Source: an uncultured Bacteroidales bacterium (lineage in GTDB: Bacteria; Bacteroidota; Bacteroidia; Bacteroidales; UBA932). From it: 33,784 nucleotides of DNA. The stretch covers positions 1 to 33,784 of the forward strand of contig URCV01000017.1 in assembly GCA_900546445.1 (NCBI GenBank), in the 5' to 3' direction. The notes under the pieces were generated by a model. It had not been told where the DNA came from. It saw only the letters and a program-made list of their open reading frames with translations, and ran no database searches. The first letter of the stretch is position 1. Every line of letters starts with the position of its first letter. The position numbers were made by a program, and so were the translations under genes. Positions 8,342-16,987 of this stretch are shown in pieces.

Positions 8342-11257
8342 ATGAAACTAAAACTCCGTTATTATTTTGCAACCCTTGTGGTGGGTTTGCTTTTAAGCGT
8401 CGGCGCATCTGCGCAGTCTCGCTCCTTTAATGTAAAAGCCGTAGTTAAGGACGGCTCATCTTCCGAAAACCTTTCATTCGTAACCGTGGTGATAGCCCGC
8501 CCGGGCGCCGACAAGCCTACGGCTTATGCGCTCTCCGGCGAAGATGGCTCTTTGCTCATAGAGGCGATAAGACCGGGAAAGTACATCCTTAAGGCTGAAC
8601 TTCTCGGCTACAAGACGTTTGAAACCGAATTTGAGGTTAAGGATAAGGACGTGGATTTGGGCGAGTTGAAGCTCCAGTCTAATGAAGAACAGCTTTCTGC
8701 CGCCACTGTTTCGGCTGTGGGTAACCCCATCCAGATGAAATCCGACACTATTTCCTTTACAGCCTCGTCGGTGAAAACCACTGAGAACGATATGCTCGAG
8801 GACCTCTTGAAAAAGATTCCGGGCATAGAGATTTCGGAAGACGGTAGCATAACCCATAATGGACGAAGCATAGAGAAAATCACCATAGACGGGAAGACTT
8901 TCTTTTTGGACGACCCTCAGTTGGCATCTAAGAATTTGCCGGCTAAGATAGTGGATAAGGTGAAGGTGATAGAGAAGAAATCCGACCAGGCCCAGTTTAC
9001 GGGCATTGACGACGGCGAAGAAGAGACGATTATCGACTTGTCCGTGATGCCGGGAATGATGAAGGGAGTTTTCGGAAATGCATCTGCCGGAGCGGGACAC
9101 GACGTGCCGACCACTTCGGTACAGGGCGATTACCGATACCAGACGGCTGCCTTTGCGGGCAAGTTCACGGACAAGACCCAATTGGCCTTCATCTTGAATG
9201 CCAATAACACTAACGACCGCGGCTTTCGCGACATCTCCGGTAATATGATGGGTGCAATTCGCGGTGGCGGAATGGGTCGTGGCCAAGGAGGCTGGGGACG
9301 CAGTAACGGTATCACCACCTCTTTTATGAGCGGACTTAATGGTGCAGCCACCCTCTTGGACAACAAGATGGACTTGAGCGGCAACTACCTGTATAACTAC
9401 ACGAATAAGGATGTGGAGGAGAATTCGTCGAAGACCACTTATCTCGACGACTCGAACCTGCTCTATGACTCGAAGGGTAGCAGTAATACCTATTCGGGAG
9501 GACATCGTCTCGGAATGCGTCTGGAGCACAAGTTCTCGGACAATACTTCCATCATCTTTCAGCCGCAAGTGGATTTCGGAAAGGGCGGATTTGCCGAGAA
9601 TAGCGAGGATGCCACCAGTACCTATCTTTTCTCGGACGAGAGCACTACTAAGACGAACTCCAGCCAAAAGACGAATTTCGGAGACAATACTAACTTGAAT
9701 GCCAGAGGATTTGCCCTTTTGCGACAGAGACTTTGGATGCCGGGCCAGACTATGACCGTGATGGGAAATTATAGCGTAAGCACGAACAACCTCGTAGGCT
9801 ACAACAAATCGAACACCACCATCTACGGCGCCGACGGAACCGCTTCCACTTCGCTCGTGGATCAGCATTATACCCAGGACCAGAACACATACAGCCTTTG
9901 GGGAAATGCTACCTTCACCCAGCCCCTAGGTGGAAACTTCTATCTCGAGGCCAATTATTCCTACAGTTGGAACAAGTCCGAGTCGGACAAGCTGACTACC
10001 GACGTGCAGACCGGAGCGGTCTCCGACAACTATTCGAACAGCATCGTAAATGAGTATGTCAACCAGGAGATCGGAGTGAATGCCCTGTATCAGGGGGACG
10101 AATTCCGCGTGCAGGTGGGTATGGCGGCCATGCCTACCAAGACTCATAACTATACATCATCCGGCGCTTCCTATAAGGTGGATACGACGATGTATAGAGT
10201 CAATTGGGCCCCTAATGCCATGGTGTATTTCGAATTGGGAGAGAACGGCAGCTTGCGTTCTTCCTATAATGGTCGCAGCGTTCAGCCAAGCACCTCGCAG
10301 CTCATTACTATAGCCGACAACTCTAATCCGCTTTCCGTATCTTTCGGTAACCCGAACCTCTCGCCATATTTCAGACACGACATTCGAGGAGACGTAAGAT
10401 ACAACAACAAAAAGACTTACACATCGGTAAATGCACGCTGGAGTGCGTCGTATAACGATAACCCCGTGGTAAATGCGACTTGGTATAATAATGGTATCGC
10501 CTACACCATGCCTGTGAACGGACCTGCCAGCTTCTCTGCCAATTTCAACGTTTACCTTAACCTCCCTGTCAAGCAGAGCGGCTTTACCATAGTAAATATG
10601 GCTCGCGTAGGATATAGCAAGTCTTCGAACTATGTGGGAAAGGACATAAATACCTCTGCATATCTTAAGAGCGACGGCTCGTTGGATTACGATGCCTTTT
10701 TCGGCGATTACGATTTGATTCGCTCGAAACTGGTAAACAATAGCACGAATACGTTCACTTTCACGGAAAGATTGGCAGGAAAATACAGAATCGACGCACT
10801 GGAGGTGGAGCTGGCCGGAAGGACTCGCATCAATTCAAGCCACTATGTCATCGAGGAGGTGAAGGATCGCACGACCACGTTCAACAATCAGATTCGCACT
10901 ACCGCTACTTGGAGCTGGGATCTTGTCGGACTTAGTGCGAAGGGTGAGTTTAACTATAACTGGTATAACGGCTACACTACCGCTCAGCCTTCCGAGTACG
11001 TGCTTAATCTCGAGATACAGAAGCAGTTGCTTAACAAGAAGATGACTCTCGCCTTGAAGGGTTATGACATCCTCGGCCAAGCGAAGAACTTGACCGTCAC
11101 CGATACGGCCAATTACCATACCGAGTCCGTGAACAACACCTTAGGTCGATACATCATCGTGTCGCTTACCTATCGCTTCGGCAATTTCGGAGGTAACAGG
11201 TCCGGTGGTATGGGCGGCCCCGGCGGCCCTGGTGGTCCGGGAAGACCTATGCGATAG
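8342..11257 (+). CDS. Outer-membrane beta-barrel protein with CarboxypepD-like domain (TonB-receptor-like)
   Basis: The 971-residue protein has a signal peptide ending at ASAQS (about residue 24). A CarboxypepD regulatory-like domain follows (about 28-115, with GKYILKAELLGYKT). Next is a plug-like region (about 130-235: LEDLLKKIPGIEISEDGSI, then VDKVKVIEKKSDQAQFTG). The rest is a long beta-barrel rich in alternating aromatic and polar residues, as in the Bacteroidetes outer membrane beta-barrel family (OMP_b-brl_3). A Gly/Pro-rich tail (GGMGGPGGPGG) closes the protein. It should sit in the outer membrane; the substrate is unknown, and no SusD partner is adjacent. The start codon is 3 bp after the ruvC stop, with no ribosome binding site, suggesting translational coupling. 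Confidence 0.88.
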   Translation: MKLKLRYYFATLVVGLLLSVGASAQSRSFNVKAVVKDGSSSENLSFVTVVIARPGADKPTAYALSGEDGSLLIEAIRPGKYILKAELLGYKTFETEFEVKDKDVDLGELKLQSNEEQLSAATVSAVGNPIQMKSDTISFTASSVKTTENDMLEDLLKKIPGIEISEDGSITHNGRSIEKITIDGKTFFLDDPQLASKNLPAKIVDKVKVIEKKSDQAQFTGIDDGEEETIIDLSVMPGMMKGVFGNASAGAGHDVPTTSVQGDYRYQTAAFAGKFTDKTQLAFILNANNTNDRGFRDISGNMMGAIRGGGMGRGQGGWGRSNGITTSFMSGLNGAATLLDNKMDLSGNYLYNYTNKDVEENSSKTTYLDDSNLLYDSKGSSNTYSGGHRLGMRLEHKFSDNTSIIFQPQVDFGKGGFAENSEDATSTYLFSDESTTKTNSSQKTNFGDNTNLNARGFALLRQRLWMPGQTMTVMGNYSVSTNNLVGYNKSNTTIYGADGTASTSLVDQHYTQDQNTYSLWGNATFTQPLGGNFYLEANYSYSWNKSESDKLTTDVQTGAVSDNYSNSIVNEYVNQEIGVNALYQGDEFRVQVGMAAMPTKTHNYTSSGASYKVDTTMYRVNWAPNAMVYFELGENGSLRSSYNGRSVQPSTSQLITIADNSNPLSVSFGNPNLSPYFRHDIRGDVRYNNKKTYTSVNARWSASYNDNPVVNATWYNNGIAYTMPVNGPASFSANFNVYLNLPVKQSGFTIVNMARVGYSKSSNYVGKDINTSAYLKSDGSLDYDAFFGDYDLIRSKLVNNSTNTFTFTERLAGKYRIDALEVELAGRTRINSSHYVIEEVKDRTTTFNNQIRTTATWSWDLVGLSAKGEFNYNWYNGYTTAQPSEYVLNLEIQKQLLNKKMTLALKGYDILGQAKNLTVTDTANYHTESVNNTLGRYIIVSLTYRFGNFGGNRSGGMGGPGGPGGPGRPMR

Positions 11258-11273
11258 GATGACGGAAAATTGT

Positions 11274-11281
11274 TATATTTG
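11274..11281 (+). promoter_or_regulatory. -7 box (TATATTTG) for the Fur-family gene, leaderless spacing
   Basis: A perfect TAnnTTTG match ends only 8 nt before the ATG at 11290. Transcription normally starts about 6-8 nt after this box, so the mRNA would start at or next to the start codon. Confidence 0.65.
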
Positions 11282-11289
11282 CTCTTGAT

Positions 11290-11715
11290 ATGGCAAATAC
11301 TAACGATAAATACATTGAGATTCTCTCGAAACACGGTATTCGCCCCACTTCGGTGCGAATACTTGTCTTAAAGGCTATCTCTAACTATCACGACACATTC
11401 TCGCTCAGCGATTTGGAAGCCGATTTGGAAAGTGTGGACAAATCCAGCATATTCAGGGCATTGATTCTTTTCGCCGAACACCACGTGGTTCACGTGATGA
11501 AAGACGGAAGTGGCTCGACCAAATATTGTTATTGTCATAACGACCATGATTGTGCCGTGGAGGAGTTGCACTGCCATTTCTATTGCGAAAAATGTCGTAA
11601 GACTTATTGTCTGGAAGACATTCATATACCTATAGTAAATTATCCTAAGGATTTCGAGCTTCACGAAGTGGAATATCTTCTTAAGGGACTTTGTCCGCAG
11701 TGTAAATCACACTAA
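11290..11715 (+). CDS. Fur-family metal-responsive transcriptional repressor
   Basis: A 141-residue Fur-family protein. The N-terminal winged helix includes IRPTSVRILVLKAI (17-30) and SVDKSSIFRALILF (48-61). The dimerisation domain carries two CxxC pairs, CEKC (99-102) and CPQC (135-138), that would bind structural zinc. The middle is unusually rich in Cys and His (YCYCHNDHDC around 79-88 and HCH at 94-96). The neighbour is a CPC-type P-type ATPase 60 bp downstream with a palindrome between, so zinc or cadmium sensing is plausible. Which metal it senses (Fur, Zur or PerR-like) cannot be decided from sequence. Its start lies 8 nt after the -7 box. Confidence 0.88.
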   Translation: MANTNDKYIEILSKHGIRPTSVRILVLKAISNYHDTFSLSDLEADLESVDKSSIFRALILFAEHHVVHVMKDGSGSTKYCYCHNDHDCAVEELHCHFYCEKCRKTYCLEDIHIPIVNYPKDFELHEVEYLLKGLCPQCKSH

Positions 11716-11721
11716 AGATTG

Positions 11722-11736
11722 CAACTCGGTTGCAGC
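11722..11736. promoter_or_regulatory. Candidate Fur-family operator (TGCAAC-N3-GTTGCA)
   Basis: The perfect palindrome TGCAACTCGGTTGCA lies between the Fur-family gene and the P-type ATPase, just upstream of the latter's -7 box and over its expected -33 region. The placement suits a repressor site. Binding by the neighbouring regulator is inference. Confidence 0.45.
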
Positions 11737-11746
11737 GGATAAGCTA

Positions 11747-11754
11747 TATTTTTG
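11747..11754 (+). promoter_or_regulatory. -7 box (TATTTTTG) for the P-type ATPase
   Basis: TATTTTTG fits TAnnTTTG, 20 nt before the ATG at 11775. It argues against an upstream in-frame start at 11730. Confidence 0.55.
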
Positions 11755-11774
11755 CTCCAGTTAAAATTAAGATT

Positions 11775-13619
11775 ATGGAAAAGGAGCATAAAATTATGGT
11801 GGCACGAATCGTGGCGAGCGGAGCGATGCTCGGCCTCGTGCTGTTCTTGCCTTTGTCTGAGATGGTGAGGATGTGTCTTTGTCTGGCGGCATATCTCATA
11901 ATAGGTGCTGACGTGATTTACGAAGCAGTGGAAAGTATTTTTCATAAGGAACTTTTCGACGAACATTTCCTTATGGCAATAGCCACCGTGGGTGCATTGG
12001 CCATAGGAGAGTATCCCGAGGCAGTGGCGGTGATGTTTTTCTATCAGATAGGAGAGTTGTTTTCGGATATCGCCTTGGAAAGAAGTCGCGCTTCCATCTC
12101 TTCCCTTATGGACATACGTCCCGATTATGCTAATCTGGAAGACTCCGCAGGCACAGTGCGAAAGGTGTCTCCGTCGGACGTTCCCCAGGGAAGCATAATT
12201 ATGGTAAAGCCAGGAGAAAAGATTCCTATAGACGGAGTGGTAATAAGTGGCGAGTCTTCCCTCGATACGGCAGCGCTAACGGGCGAGAGTATGCCTCGTG
12301 ACGTGTCCGAAGGGGCGGAAGTGCTTAGCGGAAGCCTGAACATGACAGGGCTTCTTCGCATCAAGACCACGAGTTCGTTCGGAGAATCCACTGTATCCAA
12401 GATTCTGGACCTCGTGGAGAATGCGCAGACGGGAAAGGCCAAGACCGAGAAGTTCATTACCAGATTTGCCCGGGTTTACACGCCGTCGGTGGTGGCCGGA
12501 GCCGTGCTTTTGGCAGTCTTGCCGCCGCTCTTTACAGGAGGAGATTGGCCTGTCTGGCTGCACCGTGCACTGATTTTCCTGGTTATCTCCTGTCCTTGCG
12601 CACTGGTCATTTCCATTCCACTCACTTTCTTCGCCGGTATCGGTGGCGCATCCCGAAAGGGGATTCTGGTAAAGGGCTCGAATTATATGGAAGTGCTTTC
12701 GAAGGTGCGTACCATGGTCTTCGACAAGACCGGCACCCTTACTAAAGGCAGGTTCAGCGTCAGTGAAATCTCTGCCGTGGATTCGGACGAGGCCGGTCTT
12801 TTGGAAAAGGCCGCACTTGCCGAGAGCTTTTCTTCACATCCGGTGGCTGTTTCCCTTCGAAGTGCTTATGGAAAGCCTCTGGACGAGAGTAGGGTGTCCG
12901 ACGTGAAGGATTATTCCGGAGAGGGTATTTGTGCGACCGTCGATGGTCAGGGCATTTATGCCGGAAACGAGAAGCTGATGCGAAGAATCGGGGTGGAGCC
13001 TGTCCCTGTAAGCAAGATAGGAACAGTGGTTTATGTCGCCACCGAAGGGAAATTCCTGGGTTATATCGTGGTTTCCGACACCTTGAAGCCTACTGCTGCC
13101 GAGGCTATTGGCCTACTTAAGGCGGCCGGGGTGCAGAAGACCGTGATGCTGACGGGTGACAGGGCCGACGTGGCTAAGGAAGTTGCCGGCGAATTGGCCC
13201 TGGACGAATATCACGCAGGGCTTCTTCCTGCAGATAAGGTCGAGCGGGTGAAGGCGCTGAAAGAATCTGATGGTCAGGCAGTATTGGCATTCGTAGGTGA
13301 TGGCGTGAATGACGCTCCGGTGCTGAAATTGGCCGATATAGGAATCGCGATGGGCGGCGTGGGAAGCGATGCTGCGATAGAGGCGGCCGATGTGGTACTG
13401 ATGGACGATGACCCGGTGAAAATCGCGTTGGGAATTAAAATTGCGAAGAAGACGCTTCGCATCGTGGTGCAGAATATAGTGTTCGCGATAGGTGTCAAGC
13501 TTTTGTTCCTGCTTTTAGGCGCGCTGGGCGTGGCGAATATGTGGGAGGCGGTCTTCGCGGACGTGGGTGTCACGGTAATTGCCATTTTGAATTCCCTTAG
13601 GGCTATGCGTGTGAAATAA
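11775..13619 (+). CDS. zntA: Zn/Cd/Pb-type P1B ATPase (ZntA/CadA-like)
   Basis: A 614-residue metal-exporting P-type ATPase of the inner membrane. It has the ion-binding motif SCPCALV (C273-P-C275), the phosphorylated aspartate in DKTGTLT (D317), the actuator-domain TGES, an HP motif (SSHPVAVSL) and the hinge GDGVNDAP (about 510). CPC in this membrane segment plus the overall similarity indicates export of Zn2+, Cd2+ or Pb2+ using ATP. The N-terminal HMA domain common in the family is absent: the first transmembrane helix begins within the first 10-15 residues. The start was chosen from the -7 box at 11747-11754. A Fur-family gene precedes it, and the HprK-like operon follows after 30 bp under its own promoter. 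Confidence 0.9.
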   Translation: MEKEHKIMVARIVASGAMLGLVLFLPLSEMVRMCLCLAAYLIIGADVIYEAVESIFHKELFDEHFLMAIATVGALAIGEYPEAVAVMFFYQIGELFSDIALERSRASISSLMDIRPDYANLEDSAGTVRKVSPSDVPQGSIIMVKPGEKIPIDGVVISGESSLDTAALTGESMPRDVSEGAEVLSGSLNMTGLLRIKTTSSFGESTVSKILDLVENAQTGKAKTEKFITRFARVYTPSVVAGAVLLAVLPPLFTGGDWPVWLHRALIFLVISCPCALVISIPLTFFAGIGGASRKGILVKGSNYMEVLSKVRTMVFDKTGTLTKGRFSVSEISAVDSDEAGLLEKAALAESFSSHPVAVSLRSAYGKPLDESRVSDVKDYSGEGICATVDGQGIYAGNEKLMRRIGVEPVPVSKIGTVVYVATEGKFLGYIVVSDTLKPTAAEAIGLLKAAGVQKTVMLTGDRADVAKEVAGELALDEYHAGLLPADKVERVKALKESDGQAVLAFVGDGVNDAPVLKLADIGIAMGGVGSDAAIEAADVVLMDDDPVKIALGIKIAKKTLRIVVQNIVFAIGVKLLFLLLGALGVANMWEAVFADVGVTVIAILNSLRAMRVK

Positions 13620-13635
13620 TTACGAAATTTCTTCG

Positions 13636-13643
13636 TATCTTTG
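13636..13643 (+). promoter_or_regulatory. -7 box (TATCTTTG) of the four-gene peptide-export-like operon, leaderless spacing
   Basis: A perfect TAnnTTTG match separated from the ATG at 13650 by only 6 nt, so the transcript should begin at or beside the start codon. The GGAGG-like bases between box and ATG would not be part of the mRNA. Confidence 0.65.
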
Positions 13644-13649
13644 GAGGAT

Positions 13650-14516
13650 ATGAAAAAAGAGATTTCGGTTGCAGGACATATTTTTAGGGTCGTTCTTCCC
13701 GATGACAGTCCATTGTGGGCTGAAATGGGGCAGTACGATCCTTTTTATGTAGAGAGCGATGCTCCCATCTTCGAACTAGAGCTCGTGGATGAACTCCCTA
13801 CGATGGAAAAGACGCTTTATTTCGACCAGCCTACCGAGCCGGGAGAGACTAAAATAGTGATTTACAGGTGCGGAGAGGATTGGTACTTCGAATCGTCTCC
13901 TACATCGAGCAGGCCTGTTTCGATGAAACTTTGGGCCAATTCCGACTTTACCCTTTCGAAACTCCTGATCGCTTGTCCGAGCGAGTCGCTTTTCGCGATA
14001 AACAATGCGCTGATGCTTCAGTACGCCTTCCGCACTGCAGGAATGAATACGCTGGAGATGCACGCATCCGTCATAGAGAATGGAGGCAAAGGCTACCTTT
14101 TCCTGGCCAAGAGTGGCACCGGAAAGAGTACGCATAGCAAGATGTGGCTAAGGAATATTCCTGATTCACACTTGCTTAACGATGATAATCCGATAGTTCG
14201 AGTGCTCGAAGACGGTAGCGTGAGGGTTTATGGCTCCCCGTGGAGCGGAAAGACGCCTTGCTATAAGAATCTGGATTACCCGGTGGGAGCTATGGTTCAG
14301 ATAGTTCGGGCTCCTTTTAACAAGGCGACGAGACTGGGTGCGATAAACTCCTATGCGCAGGTTTATTCTTCTTCGTCGGGAATCAAGTTCGACCCGCAGA
14401 TGGGAGATGCGCTGCATGACACTATAAATAAGGTAGTCGCAGGTGTGAAGTGCTTTACGCTTCAGTGTCTTCCGGACGCAGATGCGGCAAAGGTTTGTTA
14501 TGAAGCAGTGAAATGA
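13650..14516 (+). CDS. HPr-kinase-like P-loop protein
   Basis: A 288-residue protein whose C-terminal half resembles HPr kinase / PEP-carboxykinase-like P-loop enzymes. Visible landmarks are HASVIENGGKGYLFL (138-152), the P-loop AKSGTGKST (153-161), LLNDDNP (175-181) and YGSPWSGK (194-201). The N-terminal 110 residues are not the HPr kinase N-domain. Such HprK-related proteins occur in Bacteroidetes and Firmicutes operons for ribosomally made peptides; in some lasso-peptide clusters a related kinase phosphorylates the precursor. The true substrate is unknown here. The ATG is 6 nt after the -7 box. The stop overlaps the next start by 4 bp (ATGA), so the two are translationally coupled. Confidence 0.75.
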   Translation: MKKEISVAGHIFRVVLPDDSPLWAEMGQYDPFYVESDAPIFELELVDELPTMEKTLYFDQPTEPGETKIVIYRCGEDWYFESSPTSSRPVSMKLWANSDFTLSKLLIACPSESLFAINNALMLQYAFRTAGMNTLEMHASVIENGGKGYLFLAKSGTGKSTHSKMWLRNIPDSHLLNDDNPIVRVLEDGSVRVYGSPWSGKTPCYKNLDYPVGAMVQIVRAPFNKATRLGAINSYAQVYSSSSGIKFDPQMGDALHDTINKVVAGVKCFTLQCLPDADAAKVCYEAVK

Positions 14517-14962
14517 GTCTGGTAGTTCCAAATAACATTCTGTTTTTCCATATCTGCGATTTGCTCTCGCAGGGAAAGACGGTGACTTTCGAGGCTAAGG
14601 GCTACAGCATGCTGCCTTTCATCGTGGGCGATAGGGATAGCGTGCAATTGACTCAGGCTTGGTGGAGTGTGGGCGATGCGGTATTGGCCAAGCTTCCTTC
14701 GGGAGCCTATGTGCTTCATCGCGTGTATAAGATAGACGGCGATGTAGTTACGCTAAAGGGCGACGGAAACCTAAAGGGAGTGGAACTATGCCACGTTTCG
14801 GACGTGAAGGGAAAGCTCGTGGCAGTGCTTCGCAGGGGTACGCGACGCGTGGACGTGGATACCAAGTCGTACCGCAGGCGTGTCAGGATTTGGAACGCTA
14901 CTCCTTACATCGTGCGAAGAGTGATATTAGGTATTTTAAGAAGAGTAATAAAAAAGAAATAG
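14513..14962 (+). CDS. S24/S26-like serine peptidase (signal peptidase type)
   Basis: A 149-residue protein with the S26 box GYSMLPFIVGD (30-40, nucleophile S32), then VGDAVLAKLPSGAYVLHRV (53-71) and LKGDGN (81-86). The YVLHRV...KGDGN pattern has His and Asp where bacterial signal peptidases have Lys. It thus resembles the Ser-His-Asp (Sec11/SipW) type; H69 and D84 are the candidates. It lacks the usual N-terminal membrane anchor; the C-terminus is a basic amphipathic stretch ending in KKK. It overlaps the HprK-like gene by 4 bp and precedes the PqqD-like gene by 2 bp. Cleavage of an exported peptide leader is the likely role in this operon, by inference. Confidence 0.75.
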   Translation: MSLVVPNNILFFHICDLLSQGKTVTFEAKGYSMLPFIVGDRDSVQLTQAWWSVGDAVLAKLPSGAYVLHRVYKIDGDVVTLKGDGNLKGVELCHVSDVKGKLVAVLRRGTRRVDVDTKSYRRRVRIWNATPYIVRRVILGILRRVIKKK

Positions 14963-14964
14963 AT

Positions 14965-15231
14965 ATGAAAATCGTAGACGGATTTAAGCTCAGAGAGGTC
15001 TGTGGGGAATTCGTAGTAGTTCCCGAAGGCTCCAAATTAGTGAACTTTAACAAGATGCTTTCTCTTAACGGAAGTGCTGCCTTTTTGTGGAAGGCCGTAG
15101 AGGGAAAGGATTTCGACGTTCAGACTCTGGCGGATTTGCTCGTGAAGGAATATGAAATCGATTCTGCCTTAGCACTTTCCGATGCCGGAAAGATTCTCGA
15201 CAAGTGGGTGGAAATCGGCGTAGTTAGATAA
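14965..15231 (+). CDS. PqqD-like protein (RiPP leader-binding fold)
   Basis: An 88-residue protein that matches the PqqD layout: an N-terminal three-strand wing (MKIVDGFKLREVCGEFVVVP), the turn NFNKMLSLNGSAAFLW, and helices with FDVQTLADLLVKEYEID...ALSDAGKILDKW. PqqD-fold proteins bind leader peptides of ribosomally made, modified peptides and hand them to partner enzymes. The ATG at 14965 is in frame with an earlier ATG inside the peptidase gene, but starting here gives the exact domain. Its stop overlaps the ABC exporter start by one base (TAATG). No radical SAM enzyme or cyclase lies nearby. Confidence 0.8.
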   Translation: MKIVDGFKLREVCGEFVVVPEGSKLVNFNKMLSLNGSAAFLWKAVEGKDFDVQTLADLLVKEYEIDSALALSDAGKILDKWVEIGVVR

Positions 15232-16859
15232 TGAAGGATTTTCGTCCTTGTTTCAAGGGGCTTTTCTCCCTACTGAAACCGGTACTTTTCAAAGTGTCCG
15301 GAGTGAGTCTGGTATACCTTATGGAGGCGGTTTGCTCTCTGCTTTTCGTGTGGTATAGCAAGCGTGTGGTCGACATAGCCACGGGTGCGCTTGACGAGGG
15401 ACTTACAGACAGCGTGGTAGTGCTGGTGGGCATAATGTTCTTCCAGATAATTTTCAGGGTGCTTTCGAAGAGAATGGAAGGGGACATCTGCGTAAAGGCC
15501 AAGCTTTCCATTCAGAAAGATGCTTTCAACAAGGCGATGCGAAGCGCGTGGAACGGAAAGGACAAATTCCATAGCGCCGACGTGGTGAACCGTCTGGAGG
15601 AGGATATTCGCGTCGTGAGCGAGTTCCTGTGCGTTACGCTTCCTTCGGCCGTGGTTACCGTATTCCAATTGGTGGCTTCTTGTGTACTTCTTTTCAGTTT
15701 CTCTTCGGATTTGGCTATGATCCTTATCTGGATAATGCCTGTGGCCATCGTGGCCTCCCGGCTTTATTTTAAGAAACTGCGTTCGCTGTCACTCGAAATT
15801 AGAACTCTCGACGGACGTATTCAGGGCTACATTCAAGAGCACCTTCAGAGACGTATCCTGATTAAGACTTTAGGTGCGGAGCATCAGGTAGACAGTAAGC
15901 TCGAAAGACTTCAGGATGAACAGATTAAAAAGACCCGAAGCCGTCTGAACTACTCGGCGGTGTCGCGTTTCTTTATGCAGGCAGGCTTTTCTGTGGGCTA
16001 TCTCACTGCCTTCCTTTGGGGTGTGTACGGGTTGAAGGATGGCTCCGTGTCATACGGACTTATGGTGGCATTCCTTCAGCTCGTAGGCCAGGTTCAGCGT
16101 CCTGTTGCGGCATTGGCATCCTATGTGCCGGCGTTTATCAGGGCCCTGTCTTCGCAGGAGCGCCTGATGGATATCGACGAGATGGTAGGGGAGGATACGT
16201 CGGAGTCGAAGGTTCTTCCGGGAATATTGTCGATTTCCGTGCGTAATCTCAATTTTTCATACGAAGACGGGACCTCCGTATTCCGGGATTTTTCTTGCGA
16301 TTTCGCTGCGGGTGAGCTGACTGCCATCTGTGGGGAGACCGGAAAGGGGAAGAGTACGTTGGCCGGAATCCTGCTGGGCGTGCTGAAGCCGTCTTCGGGC
16401 GAAGTGCTCATCTCCAATGGGCAGAATTCCATCCCCGTGGGGGTGTCGACGCGCGAGAATTTTATGTACGTGCCTCAGGGCAATTCGCTGTTGAGCGGTA
16501 CGATTCGCGATAACTTGCTGATCGCCTGCCCGACTGCGACCGATGAACAGCTGGCCGATGTGCTGTATACCGCGGGCGCAGACTTCGTGTTCGATTTGCC
16601 GCTGGGACTGGAGACTGAGTGCAGTGAGTCGGGCCGTGGTCTTAGTGAAGGCCAATGCCAACGCATCGCCATCGCTCGTGCGCTTCTGCGGGAGGGCGGA
16701 ATCCTGATTCTGGATGAGTCCACTTCTGCGCTTGACCCTGCCACGGAAATGACCGTTCTGGATCGTCTTCACGAGAGGTATTACGAGAGCAAGACCATCA
16801 TTTGCATCACTCACCGTGTGGCCGTGGCTGACCTCGCCGACAAGATTATCGATTTGTAA
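15231..16859 (+). CDS. ABC exporter, fused membrane and ATPase domains
   Basis: A 542-residue half-transporter. About six transmembrane helices lie in residues 1-310. The ATPase domain has Walker A GETGKGKST, Q-loop VPQGNSLLSGTIRDNL, signature LSEGQCQRIAIARALL, Walker B GILILDESTSALD and H-switch ITHR. The signature is LSEGQ rather than LSGGQ. The enzyme should work as a homodimer in the inner membrane, exporting a substrate with ATP. It lacks an N-terminal C39 peptidase domain, so leader cleavage would be done by the separate S26-like protein. It is the last gene of the operon; a GGGAAG/CTTCCC hairpin without a T-run follows the stop at 16862-16877. Confidence 0.9.
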   Translation: MKDFRPCFKGLFSLLKPVLFKVSGVSLVYLMEAVCSLLFVWYSKRVVDIATGALDEGLTDSVVVLVGIMFFQIIFRVLSKRMEGDICVKAKLSIQKDAFNKAMRSAWNGKDKFHSADVVNRLEEDIRVVSEFLCVTLPSAVVTVFQLVASCVLLFSFSSDLAMILIWIMPVAIVASRLYFKKLRSLSLEIRTLDGRIQGYIQEHLQRRILIKTLGAEHQVDSKLERLQDEQIKKTRSRLNYSAVSRFFMQAGFSVGYLTAFLWGVYGLKDGSVSYGLMVAFLQLVGQVQRPVAALASYVPAFIRALSSQERLMDIDEMVGEDTSESKVLPGILSISVRNLNFSYEDGTSVFRDFSCDFAAGELTAICGETGKGKSTLAGILLGVLKPSSGEVLISNGQNSIPVGVSTRENFMYVPQGNSLLSGTIRDNLLIACPTATDEQLADVLYTAGADFVFDLPLGLETECSESGRGLSEGQCQRIAIARALLREGGILILDESTSALDPATEMTVLDRLHERYYESKTIICITHRVAVADLADKIIDL

Positions 16860-16930
16860 TAGGGAAGTTGTCTTCCCAATCGTACCGTGGCTTGCAATTA
16901 ATCCACAATAGGAGAGTGGTTATTATTTTC

Positions 16931-16968
16931 GGCAAATTTTGGAATTTTTGCCAAAAATAGTATATTTG
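16931..16968 (+). promoter_or_regulatory. Promoter and candidate operator of the AbiE-type pair
   Basis: The -33 TTTG (16938-16941), a 19-bp spacer and the -7 box TATATTTG (16961-16968) form a full Bacteroidetes-type promoter. An inverted repeat GGCAAA...TTTGCC (16931-16936 and 16947-16952) brackets the -33 element. AbiE antitoxins repress their own operon by binding inverted repeats, so this is a candidate autoregulatory site. Confidence 0.6.
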
Positions 16969-16987
16969 CATAGAGTATAATGTGATT

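Noticed and set aside
8474..9868. Long reverse-strand open frame opposite the outer-membrane protein gene
   Set aside because: The forward gene has clear signal peptide and domains; the reverse frame has no recognisable features and mirrors its codon bias.
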